A stretch of DNA of 64,000 bases from Bermanella marisrubri (GCF_012295615.1 NZ_CP051183.1:3313001-3377000); one strand, 5' to 3'. Positions 10,150-20,000 are shown, numbered from the stretch's first letter. Notes: generated by a model from the sequence alone, not told the origin. A program made the numbers and translations.

Positions 10150-11268
10150 TTAAACGGCTGACGGTGTAAAATATCGGTGAAATGCTGCCTGTACTTCTTC
10201 CTGTGTTGGCATATCGTCACTTTTTACGAAAATAATTAAGCTCTGACCATGCACGTGGTCATCACATTTTGGATGAACAAATACTTGGCCATCTTTGTTC
10301 ACAAACGCCATGGGCGTTCCAATATTACCTTGAATCATTGCACTGACTACATCAGACCAACGTTCGCCCTCTAACCAAATAGGGTAGCGTTCTGGGTGAT
10401 CATCGCGACGCGTAAACATATCTTCGATAACCATCTCACTGCCTGGAGCATCCATGGCGCGAACTAAAATTTCGGGATATGAGCGAATGGGCCGCAATAT
10501 GCTTTTTATGCCCAACTCTCTTAAACGCGGACGGTTAGCGTCTTCCACACATTCAACAATACACAAATGCCCCAAATTTTGATGAGCCAGACGATAAGCG
10601 GTATCAAAACTGATACTGTCGCTATCGCCATGATATTCGTCTCGACTCAAAACCAATATATGTCTTGCTTTTGCTACATTGGCTTTTGACAAATCAGATT
10701 CTTGAGAGGGGCTCCCCGTAATATGGCGGACGTGTAAATCCTTTAATACTGAAGGTAGTCCCATATGATATTCATGATTCAGCAACAGAATACCTGTATC
10801 TTTGTATTCATCGTCTTCGCGAATTTGTAAAACCAAACGCTCAAAAAAACGATCTGCATTATATTTAGGTGCATTAATGATGACGATATGGTTTTCCATA
10901 TTCCAATTCCAAAGTCCGCTACGAATTCGTTCACTACGTGCTATGCGATAATCTACATAATCACGCACCAATAAAGTTACGATAGTGATCGCCGAGACAT
11001 AAACTAGAATCATAGTCGCGGCTTGACCATATGGCGTTTGCGCGCTTAAGTCGCCATAACCCACTGTCGTTAGTGTGGTAAAGGTCAACCACACCGCTTG
11101 CCAAGGCGTCATGTTCTCCAATATGATCATGGCCACAACATGCGAAGTTAATAGCAAGGCCAACACAGCGATTGTACGCTTGATTTTTTTCAGCAGAATC
11201 ACATCTGCTTTGTCGGCACGCACAATGGCATGACTTATGGGGTTAAACCGAAAGATGGGTTTTCTCAT
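10150..11268 (-). CDS. Two-TM potassium channel with cytoplasmic RCK-like region
   Basis: A 372-residue potassium channel. TM1 spans about 31-50. The pore loop carries the selectivity filter TTVGYGD (67-73), and TM2 lies at about 82-101. The rest (from about 125) is cytoplasmic and begins HIVIINAPKYNADRFFERLV, consistent with a Rossmann-type RCK domain. The usual GxGxxG dinucleotide glycines are not evident, so its ligand is uncertain. A further C-terminal region (about 290-372) could be an RCK_C-like lobe. It is transcribed away from glnE; no ribosome site is obvious. Possible role: potassium efflux or homeostasis, next to an osmolyte transporter. Confidence 0.85.
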   Translation of the reverse strand: MRKPIFRFNPISHAIVRADKADVILLKKIKRTIAVLALLLTSHVVAMIILENMTPWQAVWLTFTTLTTVGYGDLSAQTPYGQAATMILVYVSAITIVTLLVRDYVDYRIARSERIRSGLWNWNMENHIVIINAPKYNADRFFERLVLQIREDDEYKDTGILLLNHEYHMGLPSVLKDLHVRHITGSPSQESDLSKANVAKARHILVLSRDEYHGDSDSISFDTAYRLAHQNLGHLCIVECVEDANRPRLRELGIKSILRPIRSYPEILVRAMDAPGSEMVIEDMFTRRDDHPERYPIWLEGERWSDVVSAMIQGNIGTPMAFVNKDGQVFVHPKCDDHVHGQSLIIFVKSDDMPTQEEVQAAFHRYFTPSAV

Positions 11269-11362
11269 AGATCAACTAAGATAGGTGTAATGCTTTAACT
11301 ATGTCATAAATATGGGTTAAAGCTCAATTATTATCCATGGATTTCTTCAAGGATCCGCTATT

Positions 11363-14230
11363 ATGTGGTCACAAATGCTGCCTTCCGACTTTCTTGAGCA
11401 AAGGCAAACGCAATTAAAAGCACTTACCGACGAACACAATATTCCACAAGATGTCATCAATAAAGACGACATAACTAAAACTCTCTACATCAGTGACTTT
11501 GTTTTCGACGCTTGCCAACGTTTTCCTAGTGACGCAATCAATGCATTTAATACCGAATTTCTACACGATGATTTAAATTACAGCGAACTCCATTCCTCCC
11601 TTGCATACTTACTGAAAAATTGCGCCAGCGAGGATGAATTGCATAAAGCCTTGCGTCAGTTTCGTCGCCAGCATCAAATTAGACTTATTCATCGTGACCT
11701 GAACCGGCTTACAAAGTTATCAACCCTACTCAGTGAAATTACCATGCTTGCTGACGTTAGCATCCGTTGCTCACTGGAATGGCTACAAGATAAATTAATC
11801 AAACGCTATGGCCAGCCGACTGGCAAAGATAGTGGCGAAGCACAAAGCCTTATCGTTATTGCCATGGGGAAACAGGGGGCTGGCGAGTTAAACCTATCCA
11901 GTGATATCGACTTAATCTTTGCTTATAGTGAATCTGGCGACACTCAAACAAGTAGTGATTCACAGCGCAGTATTAGCAACCAAGAATTTTTTACAAAACT
12001 CGGTCAGTCATTGATTCAATCCTTAGACAAGATCACCATGGATGGTTTTGTGTATCGCGTCGACATGCGTTTGCGCCCTTATGGTCAGTCAGGCCCTTTG
12101 GCCATGAACTTCAATAGTTTAGAAAACTATTATCATGACCAAGGTCGCGAATGGGAACGCTATGCAATGATTAAAGCGCGAGCCATTACCGGTAGCCCTG
12201 AGCACATTGACAGTCTAATGGAAATTTTGCGCCCATTTAGCTATCGAAAATATGTGGACTTTGGTGCATTTGAATCCTTGCGTGATATGAAGAACCTCAT
12301 TAAGCAAGAAACGATTCGACGTAAGCTAGATACGAACGTGAAGCTCGGTAGTGGTGGTATTCGCGAAGTTGAATTTATTGCGCAAGCGTTCCAGTTGATC
12401 CGTGGTGGTCAAGAAATTGATTTACAACAGCCTAATATTTTTAAAGTTTACAGTTACTTAAAAGATAACGGTTACCTACCAATGGATGCGGTGGATGAAT
12501 TACTCAATGCGTATGTTTTTTTACGCAATGTCGAGCATGGCATTCAAGCCCTTAAAGATGAGCAAAGCCAAACGCTACCGGATAATCAAATAGATCAACA
12601 ACGATTGGCTATTTATTTAGGCTTAGATTCTTGGCAATCCGTATTAGATCAACTGCAAGAACACCGCGCACAAGTAAGCAAGCATTTTGCGAATATTGTC
12701 GCCGAAGAAGAAGAGCAAGAAAGTGATCCAGAAACGGAGCGTTGGCAAAGTATCTGGTTGAATGATAGCGAGGAGCAGCACGATGCGAATAGTGAAAAGG
12801 TTCAAACTCTTTTACAGCGTTTAAGAGATCAAAGTGAACACAAAATGCAGGCTATTGGCATTCAACGTTTGAATAAAACGATGCCGCTTTTGTTGCATGA
12901 AATTTGGAAGCTAGATCACCCCATAACAACCTTAGAGCGAATTATCCCTCTAATTGAAGCTATTCTTCGGCGCACAGCGTATCTTGTATTACTCACGGAA
13001 AACCCTAATGCCTTGAAGCAATTGGTTCGATTGTGTGAGGCAAGTCCTTTCATCGCCCATAGTATTAGCGAAAGTCCGATACTGCTAGATGAACTTTTGC
13101 ATCCAAGCCACCTTTATAGTCCCAGCGATAAAGCCGACTTACAAGCGGATATCCGCCAGCGATTATTACGCATTGATGAGCTGGACTTAGAAGAACAAAT
13201 GGATGCATTGAGACATTTTAATAAAGCCCACAAACTGCAAATTGCCGCGAGCGACATTACGGGCGTATTACCCTTAATGAAAGTCAGTGACCATTTAACT
13301 TGGATAGCAGAAACCGTTTTGGAAACGGCGTTAAGTTTAGCGTGGGCTCAAATGGTGGAGAAATATGGCTATCCAACCAATGCAAGCGGAGAAGCCGTAC
13401 ACTCTCCTGAATTCGTCGTTTTAGGCTACGGCAAAATGGGCGGCATTGAATTAAGCTATGGCAGTGACTTAGATCTGGTATTTCTGCATAACGCAACGCT
13501 TAATAAATACACGACTGGCAAACGAGAGTTAGAAAATGGCGTATTTTATACACGCTTAGGCCAGCGACTTATTCACATCCTAAATACAACTACCCGCGCA
13601 GGGCAACTATACGAAGTGGATATGCGTCTGCGGCCCAGCGGCGCAAGCGGTATGATCGTCGCCTCACTATCCGCGTTCACCAAGTACCAACACGAAGAAG
13701 CTTGGACTTGGGAGCACCAAGCCCTCGTTCGCGCAAGGGTTATCTGTGGGGATAACACTTTAGCTCAGAAATTTGGTCAAATTCGAGGGGAAATCCTGAC
13801 AAAATCCCGAAATCCACAGCAACTCCTGCAAGAAGTGCGAGAAATGCGGAAAAAAATGCGCGATAATCTCGGGTCCCAAAGCATAGGCAAAAACCAAGTT
13901 CACCTGAAACAAGATGCAGGTGGCATCGTTGATATCGAGTTTATCGTACAGTATCTCGTGCTCGCTCATTGTGCTCAGCACCCAGACCTACTGACATGGA
14001 CTGACAACATACGATTATTGGAAACCTTAGCAGCCGACCACATAATGACTGCTGAGCAAAGCGATGACATGATTCAAGCTTACATTGCCTACCGCTCATT
14101 GGCCCATCGTCGCGCCTTGCAGAACCAAAAGTTACTGCTGGAGCCCAATGAGCTTAGCCAAGCTGGGTTACCCACCCACATTGACACGGTCAAAACGCTT
14201 TGGACACAAATCATGGACTCAGCGCAATAG
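11363..14230 (+). CDS. glnE: Bifunctional glutamine synthetase adenylyltransferase/adenylyl-removing enzyme
   Basis: GlnE adds AMP to and removes it from glutamine synthetase in response to PII, adjusting nitrogen assimilation. At 955 residues it has the normal length. Two nucleotidyltransferase domains are visible: the deadenylylase half with LSSDIDLIFAYS (about residues 180-190) and the adenylylase half with YGSDLDLVFLHN (about 700). Each is followed by the VDMRLRP motif. A helical regulatory domain lies between them. AAGGA sits 9 bp before the ATG, and ATG codons at residues 1 and 5 are both possible starts. ilvE follows directly, an order also seen in Pseudomonas. Confidence 0.97.
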   Translation: MWSQMLPSDFLEQRQTQLKALTDEHNIPQDVINKDDITKTLYISDFVFDACQRFPSDAINAFNTEFLHDDLNYSELHSSLAYLLKNCASEDELHKALRQFRRQHQIRLIHRDLNRLTKLSTLLSEITMLADVSIRCSLEWLQDKLIKRYGQPTGKDSGEAQSLIVIAMGKQGAGELNLSSDIDLIFAYSESGDTQTSSDSQRSISNQEFFTKLGQSLIQSLDKITMDGFVYRVDMRLRPYGQSGPLAMNFNSLENYYHDQGREWERYAMIKARAITGSPEHIDSLMEILRPFSYRKYVDFGAFESLRDMKNLIKQETIRRKLDTNVKLGSGGIREVEFIAQAFQLIRGGQEIDLQQPNIFKVYSYLKDNGYLPMDAVDELLNAYVFLRNVEHGIQALKDEQSQTLPDNQIDQQRLAIYLGLDSWQSVLDQLQEHRAQVSKHFANIVAEEEEQESDPETERWQSIWLNDSEEQHDANSEKVQTLLQRLRDQSEHKMQAIGIQRLNKTMPLLLHEIWKLDHPITTLERIIPLIEAILRRTAYLVLLTENPNALKQLVRLCEASPFIAHSISESPILLDELLHPSHLYSPSDKADLQADIRQRLLRIDELDLEEQMDALRHFNKAHKLQIAASDITGVLPLMKVSDHLTWIAETVLETALSLAWAQMVEKYGYPTNASGEAVHSPEFVVLGYGKMGGIELSYGSDLDLVFLHNATLNKYTTGKRELENGVFYTRLGQRLIHILNTTTRAGQLYEVDMRLRPSGASGMIVASLSAFTKYQHEEAWTWEHQALVRARVICGDNTLAQKFGQIRGEILTKSRNPQQLLQEVREMRKKMRDNLGSQSIGKNQVHLKQDAGGIVDIEFIVQYLVLAHCAQHPDLLTWTDNIRLLETLAADHIMTAEQSDDMIQAYIAYRSLAHRRALQNQKLLLEPNELSQAGLPTHIDTVKTLWTQIMDSAQ

Positions 14231-14248
14231 ATGCATCAACGAATTATT

Positions 14249-14276
14249 CGTCGTCATGGGATTACTAATGGCGACG
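14249..14276 (+). other. Hairpin between glnE and ilvE
   Basis: A 9-bp stem with one G-U pair (CGTCGTCAT / ATGGCGACG) and a 10-nt loop, lying 20 bp before the ilvE start codon. There is no T run, so it does not look like an intrinsic terminator. Function unknown. Confidence 0.35.
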
Positions 14277-14296
14277 CACGAGTTTAGGAATAGGTA

Positions 14297-15292
14297 ATGG
14301 CCGCATTTGGAACCGTTTTCATGCCTAAAATGGCATTGGCAACATACGAAAACCAGGCTTGGGCAAACGCCAGCATTGTCCCATCCGACAAATTAGAATT
14401 GCACCCCGGTGCCCACGTCTTGCATTACTCAAGTACCTGCTTTGAAGGCCTAAAAGCCTTTAAGCACGAGGACGGCAGCGTCAACGTTTTCCGTATGGAT
14501 GCTAATATCGAGCGCATGGCACAAAGTACTGATCTGTTATTTTTGCCATCTATCGACAAGCAGCAGCTGGGTGACATGATCAAAGAGATCGTCGCTCTTT
14601 ACGCAGATGAAGTGCCTGCACCTCCGGGCTCTATGTATATTCGCCCAACCCACATCGGTACCGAACCCAGCATTGGTAAAGCGGCCGTTTCGTCTGAAAC
14701 TTCACTACTTTACGTTTTGCTATCCCCTGTAGGCGATTACTTTGCCGGTGGTGTTAAACCGTTACGCCTATTGCTTGAAGAAAACGGCATGCGTTGCGCG
14801 CCGCACATGGGTATGATCAAAAGCGGTGGCAACTATGCAAGCGCACTGGGGCCCATTGCTCGCGCTAAGAATGAATGCCAAGCGGATCAAGTTTTGTTCT
14901 GTCCTAACGGCGATGTTCAAGAAACAGGGGCTGCCAATTTTATCCTAATTGATGGTAATGAAATCATCACCAAAGGCTTAGATAGCTCATTCTTACATGG
15001 CATTACTCGTGACTCGATTCTAACTATTGCCCGCGATCTAGGCATGACGGTCACTGAACGCGACTTCACTGTCAATGAACTAATTGAACGAGCGCAAAAG
15101 CCAGGTACGGAAGCCGCTTTAAGTGGTACCGCTGCAGTACTGACCCCTGTCGGTACGCTGATTCACAATGGTGAAGAAATTACCGTCGGTTCTGGTGAGC
15201 CCGGAGCAACCACTTTGAAGCTTCGTCAAGCTTTGAATGATATTCAATGGGGCAAAGCCGAAGACAAATTTGGTTGGTTGCACAAAATCTAA
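14297..15292 (+). CDS. ilvE: Branched-chain amino acid aminotransferase
   Basis: A 331-residue PLP enzyme of fold type IV that interconverts Leu, Ile and Val with their keto acids using glutamate/2-oxoglutarate. Visible features are LHYSSTCFEGLKAF near residue 45, the PLP lysine region MGMIKSGGNYASAL (about 175-188), and the phosphate-binding QETGAANF and LSGTAAVLTPVG. Length and motifs fit the larger IlvE_II-type branch rather than the 309-residue E. coli type. It starts 66 bp after glnE on the same strand. A hairpin terminator follows. Confidence 0.93.
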   Translation: MAAFGTVFMPKMALATYENQAWANASIVPSDKLELHPGAHVLHYSSTCFEGLKAFKHEDGSVNVFRMDANIERMAQSTDLLFLPSIDKQQLGDMIKEIVALYADEVPAPPGSMYIRPTHIGTEPSIGKAAVSSETSLLYVLLSPVGDYFAGGVKPLRLLLEENGMRCAPHMGMIKSGGNYASALGPIARAKNECQADQVLFCPNGDVQETGAANFILIDGNEIITKGLDSSFLHGITRDSILTIARDLGMTVTERDFTVNELIERAQKPGTEAALSGTAAVLTPVGTLIHNGEEITVGSGEPGATTLKLRQALNDIQWGKAEDKFGWLHKI

Positions 15293-15320
15293 CACCATCC
15301 GATCTCAGTGCGTTCAAAGT

Positions 15321-15348
15321 AAAAGGCCGCGGTTATAAGCGGCTTTTT
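15321..15348 (+). terminator. Intrinsic terminator after ilvE
   Basis: AAAAGGCCGC pairs with GCGGCTTTTT across an 8-nt loop, with one bulged G, and ends in a T run. It lies 29 bp after the ilvE stop. Confidence 0.7.
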
Positions 15349-15409
15349 AGTTTTTACAAATCAGATTCTCCTCAACAAGACCAATATTGCAGATTCTTTA
15401 CGATAAGTA

Positions 15410-15442
15410 TTTACGCCAATACTGAGAATAGTTATCATTAGC
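15410..15442 (+). promoter_or_regulatory. Promoter with overlapping Fur box for the iron transport operon
   Basis: A -35 TTTACG (15410-15415), a 17-bp spacer and a -10 TATCAT (15433-15438) form a plausible sigma-70 promoter. A 19-bp Fur-like site GAGAATAGTTATCATTAGC (15424-15442) covers the -10; by hand it matches 14 of 19 positions of GATAATGATAATCATTATC. Iron-loaded Fur bound here would block RNA polymerase. This places the unknown gene at 15544 and the ABC transporter behind it under iron control. Confidence 0.72.
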
Positions 15443-15543
15443 GAAACTCAATCATTCTTCACTCGATAGTGGGTTTGGGCTATTTGAATCAACCTAAACA
15501 ACTCAAACCTTCACGCAAATACTCAACGTAACAGGATATTCCC

Positions 15544-16344
15544 ATGATAAAGAGCCCTTGGATCGTTAATCTTGTCGCCGCAATTACTCTCCTACTAACA
15601 AATCAACTTGCCATGGCAAACGGAGAAATTGGCGAGCATGTAAACCACTTATCCGACAATGTTGAAAAGTATGAAGAAGAGGTTGTTTGGGTAATCAAAA
15701 AAGTCGGCGGCATTGTTGAACGCTACGAAGCTGAAGGTGCAAAAGCCGCCAATTCCGGCGCAGTTGTCGATTATTGGGAGGCTGTACAGTTTCACGCAGC
15801 CATTGAAAGCAATTACATCCAACTTTATGCCGAAATCTGGCAGGGACTATATGGTGTTAAAGAAGCTGTTGATCAGCAAAAACCCGTGGCAGATGTACGC
15901 AATGAATATCGTCAATTAAAACACACCCTTTGGCAATCACTGGGTGCTGTTAAATTAGCTGCTGTATATCAAGATAAAGGATTGCTAGAGGTCGTACAAT
16001 TGCGCGAAGGCGCGCCTTCTAATTCTGTAGAAACTCTAGAAGCGGTAAAAAATCGTTTACATAAAGCCGTCGCTAAATTTGCAGAAAAAGCCTATGACGA
16101 ATCATCCACTATTGTGCATGAGGCATATTTAAATCTATTTGAAGGTGTAGAGGGTGAACTTATTACTCTAAATGCTGATTTGGTTGAAGACCTAGAAAAA
16201 GATTTTAACGTAGTCTTGCCGAAAACCATTAAAAGTAAAGTTAGCACAGACGAACTCCGCGGTGCTGTTAAAACCATGGAAGCTAAATTAGATAAAGCCA
16301 TTGAGTTGGTTAAAAATAACGCCAAGCAGAAGGACGTATTCTAA
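15544..16344 (+). CDS. Periplasmic helical protein of unknown function, first gene of Fur-controlled iron operon
   Basis: A 266-residue protein with a clear Sec signal peptide (residues 1-25, likely cleaved after LAMA). The mature part appears wholly alpha-helical, is rich in Glu, Lys and Val, and has no cysteines. Stretches such as AVVDYWEAVQFHAAIESNY and YRQLKHTLWQSLGAVKLA look faintly like the periplasmic helical domain attached to some bacterial FTR1 iron permeases. That resemblance is only an impression. Its stop is 2 bp before the ferric-binding protein gene, and a Fur box lies upstream, so a role in periplasmic iron handling is likely. I do not recognise a named family. Confidence 0.8.
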   Translation: MIKSPWIVNLVAAITLLLTNQLAMANGEIGEHVNHLSDNVEKYEEEVVWVIKKVGGIVERYEAEGAKAANSGAVVDYWEAVQFHAAIESNYIQLYAEIWQGLYGVKEAVDQQKPVADVRNEYRQLKHTLWQSLGAVKLAAVYQDKGLLEVVQLREGAPSNSVETLEAVKNRLHKAVAKFAEKAYDESSTIVHEAYLNLFEGVEGELITLNADLVEDLEKDFNVVLPKTIKSKVSTDELRGAVKTMEAKLDKAIELVKNNAKQKDVF

Positions 16345-16346
16345 AT

Positions 16347-17378
16347 ATGCAACTCAGAGCATTTCTTCAGATTTTGATGGTTGCCCTCCTATGCTCACCT
16401 GTGCCGGTCATGGCCCAACAGATGACTTCTGTTAATGCGACTTCAGTTGAAAGTCTACCGCCATTGAAAGGCGAGTTAACCTTGTACCTTGGGCGTGGAG
16501 AAGGCGGTCTATATGAAGATGTGCTCAATGCAATACAAGAACGTAACCCTGAATTTACGCTTAATATCCGCCGAGGCCCAACTGCCGCTTTAGCAAACGC
16601 CATTATGGCAGAATCCAAAGCGGGTATTCGTCGAGCGGATTTATTTTGGGCTGTGGATTCGGGCGCCATTGGTATGGTCGTGGATGCAGGTTTAGCCACT
16701 ACGGTGCCCAATGATGTGCGTCAACAATTGCTACCGCAATTTCGATTTTCCCATTGGACACCCATCAGTGGTCGTGTAAGAACTCTACCTTTTAATAGTG
16801 AAACCCGGAACGCAAACGATATTCCTGATAATATTTTTGCGCTACCTAATTCAGGGTTACGCATCGCTTGGGCACCTGCCTATGCATCGTTTCAATCCTT
16901 TGTTACGGCCATGCGTCTACACTCCGGTGAGGAAAAAACCCTCAATTGGTTAAAACAAATGAAACAACATGCCACTCGTTATGCGGGAGAATTGGGTGTG
17001 GTCATGGCGGTAGAACGCGGTGAGGTAGACGTAGGCTTAGCTAATCATTATTACACGTTACGTCTAAAAAAAGGCAAGCCTAATGCCAATGTGGATTTAG
17101 CCTTCACACAGAATGATGCCGGCAGCTTGATAAACGCTTCTGGCATCGTTGCACTGAATGACAATAAAACAGCGGTCGATTTTATTCGTTATTTATTAAC
17201 CAAAGAGGTACAAACCTTTCTTGCCAGCGAAGCCTATGAGCTGCCAATGGTACAAGGCATTGCTTCTCCACAAGGTTTACCGAGTATGGATCAACTGGCG
17301 CCACCTAAAGTCGACTTAACAGAATTGTCTGATTTACGACCGACACTAAACCTAATGCGTAAAGCTGGCGTTTTATGA
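16347..17378 (+). CDS. Ferric iron ABC transporter, periplasmic binding protein (FbpA-like)
   Basis: A 343-residue periplasmic solute-binding protein with a signal peptide ending near VMA (residues 1-23). The N-terminal lobe begins GELTLYLGRGEGGLYEDVL, as in FbpA/FutA-type ferric-binding proteins. The adjacent tyrosines that ligate Fe(III) in this family are present as NHYYTLRL (about residues 231-238). It lies between the unknown periplasmic protein (2-bp gap) and the permease (4-bp ATGA overlap), in one operon behind a Fur box. The ligand is predicted to be Fe(III), free or citrate-bound, rather than an intact siderophore. Confidence 0.9.
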   Translation: MQLRAFLQILMVALLCSPVPVMAQQMTSVNATSVESLPPLKGELTLYLGRGEGGLYEDVLNAIQERNPEFTLNIRRGPTAALANAIMAESKAGIRRADLFWAVDSGAIGMVVDAGLATTVPNDVRQQLLPQFRFSHWTPISGRVRTLPFNSETRNANDIPDNIFALPNSGLRIAWAPAYASFQSFVTAMRLHSGEEKTLNWLKQMKQHATRYAGELGVVMAVERGEVDVGLANHYYTLRLKKGKPNANVDLAFTQNDAGSLINASGIVALNDNKTAVDFIRYLLTKEVQTFLASEAYELPMVQGIASPQGLPSMDQLAPPKVDLTELSDLRPTLNLMRKAGVL

Positions 17379-18895
17379 AATCCTGGCCTAAGTCATATCC
17401 GCTAGCACTTTTCATAGCGTTATTGGCATTTTCCCCTGTCTTGGTATTAGTCTTACTGGCCAGTTCAGACGTAGCTTTTTTTGATTCACGTAATCTAGAT
17501 ATTTTAAGTAATACACTGCTGCTCATGGTTTTTACTGCTCTGGGTTCCATCCTAGTTGGTATTCCATTGGCGCTGTTAACCACCTATATCAAATTACCTT
17601 GGCATCGGTTTTGGCTGGTTTTATTTGCTGCACCCTTAGCTTTACCAAGTTATTTAGGAGCCTTTACTTTTTATGCAGCGTTCGGCCCCGGTGGGGAAGT
17701 TGAGCAACTCCTCGGTATTAATACGCCTTCGGTCTATGGGTTGGCAGGTAGTACGTTTATCATGGTGCTGTATACCTATCCTTTTGTCATGCTAACAACA
17801 CGTGCGTCTCTTGCCAGTCTTGATGCAAGCCAGTTCTACGCTGCAAGAACCTTGGGAATGTCATTAAGTTTGAGTATTTTCAAAGTAATATTACCCAGAA
17901 TTAAAAACGGGATTGCCGCAGGGGCACTGTTGTCAGCACTGTATGCGCTTTCTGATTTTGGCACACCTGCCATTCTCGGCTTAGATACATTTACGCGGGT
18001 CATTTTTGTTGAATACAACGCTTTTGGTTTAAGCCAAGCAGCCATGCTCTCGCTACAACTAATGACCATTGTGGGTTTAGTTTTATTTTTAGAGGCGAAA
18101 GTAAAGGGTACTCAGGAGCAACCTGGCAGGCATCTTTATTTTTGGCCTACTCAATCGCAGATAGGCTTAATGCTTTCTGTCGCCCTTCCCGTCTTTTTAT
18201 GTGCCATTCTGATTCCCCTCTCTGTTTTCTTTTTATGGTTATTCCGTGATGGTGCAGGTAATTTTCAATTTGAATACGCATGGAACTCTGCATTCGCCTC
18301 ACTACTGGCCGCAATATTCACTGTTCTATTCGCATTGCCTGTAGCCTACGCAGCGATTCAAGGCCGTATTGGCCAGATATTGGAACGCATTACTTACATG
18401 GGGTTCGGTATTCCAGGTATTGTTATGGGTACGGCGTTGGTCTATTTAGGTTTGCAATTGCCATTTCTATATCAAACGTTGGCACTATTAATATTGGCAT
18501 ACGTACTTCGATTTTTGCCCTTGGCGGTCGGCACCATCCGCTCAACTACAGAACGTTTAGATAATAGTTTGGTCAATGCTGCCCGAGTTTTAGGCGCTCC
18601 TCCTAGTGAAGCATTTCGACGAGTGACGCTGCCTCTAACAACCAAAGGTTTAATAGCCGGTGCTGCCCTAGTCTTTTTAGAAGTCATGCGAGAAATGCCC
18701 GCGACCTTATTACTAGGTCCCACCGGTTTCGAAACGCTTGCCACTTACCTATGGCGAGTTTATGAAGCTGGCTATTTTGGTATGGCGGCCATTCCCGGCT
18801 TAATTTTGTTCGCAATATCCGCTCTTGGCTTAGCGTTAATGTTTACAGGCGAAGGCGGTAAGAAACTCGGCTTCAATGAGGAACAGCGTCACTAA
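17375..18895 (+). CDS. Ferric iron ABC transporter permease (FbpB-like)
   Basis: A 506-residue inner-membrane permease with about 12 TM helices in two homologous halves, the usual FbpB/SfuB arrangement. Each half carries an EAA-type coupling loop: AARTLGMSLSLSIFKVILP in the first and AARVLGAPPSEAFRRVTLP in the second. It overlaps the binding-protein gene by ATGA and the ATPase gene by TAATG, so the three are tightly coupled. It forms the translocation path for iron delivered by the 16347 protein. Confidence 0.93.
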   Translation: MKSWPKSYPLALFIALLAFSPVLVLVLLASSDVAFFDSRNLDILSNTLLLMVFTALGSILVGIPLALLTTYIKLPWHRFWLVLFAAPLALPSYLGAFTFYAAFGPGGEVEQLLGINTPSVYGLAGSTFIMVLYTYPFVMLTTRASLASLDASQFYAARTLGMSLSLSIFKVILPRIKNGIAAGALLSALYALSDFGTPAILGLDTFTRVIFVEYNAFGLSQAAMLSLQLMTIVGLVLFLEAKVKGTQEQPGRHLYFWPTQSQIGLMLSVALPVFLCAILIPLSVFFLWLFRDGAGNFQFEYAWNSAFASLLAAIFTVLFALPVAYAAIQGRIGQILERITYMGFGIPGIVMGTALVYLGLQLPFLYQTLALLILAYVLRFLPLAVGTIRSTTERLDNSLVNAARVLGAPPSEAFRRVTLPLTTKGLIAGAALVFLEVMREMPATLLLGPTGFETLATYLWRVYEAGYFGMAAIPGLILFAISALGLALMFTGEGGKKLGFNEEQRH

Positions 18896-19911
18896 TGCTA
18901 AAAGTTAACAAACTTTCCATTCAATATGGTGACAAAAAAGTCGTCTCTGACTTAGATATTGAATTAGGTAAAGACGAAATAATGATGCTTGTTGGTCCAA
19001 CAGGCTGTGGCAAAACAACAATACTAAAATCTCTAGCCGGCTTGATTCCGATTAGCGACGGTGAAATTGCTCTCCCCAAATGGTGTGCCACCGCTAAGAA
19101 TCATATCGCTCCGGAAAAACGCAATGTGGGCATGGTATTTCAAGATTTTGCTTTGTTCCCTCACTTAACTGTGGAAGAAAATATCGGTTTCCGCCTCAAA
19201 GAGCTAACTCAAGTAAATCGTTGGATAAATATATTGGGGCTAGAAACCATTCGCCGTGCCAAGCCCCATCAGTTATCTGGTGGACAAAAGCAGCGTGTAG
19301 CTCTTGCACGAACTCTGGCACATGAACCTGACTTTATATTATTGGATGAACCCTTATCAAACCTAGATGCCGCACTGAAAGACGATTTGCGCTGGGAAAT
19401 CCGCAATGCGTTAAAAGCAGCCGCTATACCTGCTATTTGGGTAACCCATGATCAGGAAGAGGCGCTTTCTGTGGGCGATCGCGTAGGTATTTTAAAGCAC
19501 GGAGTACTTGAGCAACTGGATACCCCTGAAATCTGTTACAGTCAGCCGAACAATAAATTTGTCGCTCGATTTCTAGGCGAAGCGAGCTTTGTCACTGGCG
19601 AATGCAATCGAGATGTGCAACGTGTCGCCACCAGTATAGGCGATGCCGCTTATTACCCCACCGAAGCTGATCAAAACGAAGTGGATGTTCTATTACGCCC
19701 TGATGACTTAACCATTGTACATGACGATATTGGCAACGGTCAGGTGGAATGGATGCGCTATGAGGGCAGTGCCCGTTTATATTCAGTTATCATGGACAAT
19801 GGTGAAACTATCAAGGTGCGCAGCCACCACGAAAATAAGATCGATATCAACGAGCGTGTCAGCGTGCGAATCTTCACACAACACCCATTACAGATATTTG
19901 CCCATAATTAG
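18895..19911 (+). CDS. Ferric iron ABC transporter ATP-binding protein (FbpC-like)
   Basis: A 338-residue ABC ATPase. Walker A is GPTGCGKTTI (about residues 33-42), the signature is LSGGQKQRVALARTLA, and Walker B is FILLDEPLSNLD. A C-terminal region of about 100 residues (VDVLLRPDDLTI onward) is a TOBE-like regulatory domain common in FbpC-type ATPases. Its ATG overlaps the permease stop. The reading-frame end is followed by a short imperfect inverted repeat with no T run. Last gene of the Fur-controlled operon. Confidence 0.93.
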   Translation: MLKVNKLSIQYGDKKVVSDLDIELGKDEIMMLVGPTGCGKTTILKSLAGLIPISDGEIALPKWCATAKNHIAPEKRNVGMVFQDFALFPHLTVEENIGFRLKELTQVNRWINILGLETIRRAKPHQLSGGQKQRVALARTLAHEPDFILLDEPLSNLDAALKDDLRWEIRNALKAAAIPAIWVTHDQEEALSVGDRVGILKHGVLEQLDTPEICYSQPNNKFVARFLGEASFVTGECNRDVQRVATSIGDAAYYPTEADQNEVDVLLRPDDLTIVHDDIGNGQVEWMRYEGSARLYSVIMDNGETIKVRSHHENKIDINERVSVRIFTQHPLQIFAHN

Positions 19912-20000
19912 CACTGTTACTGCCAGCCTCAAGATTTAACTGGTAGACTTATAGCATTTCAAACCATTCCGTTATGTGACTGCTATAAGGATAAGCACTT

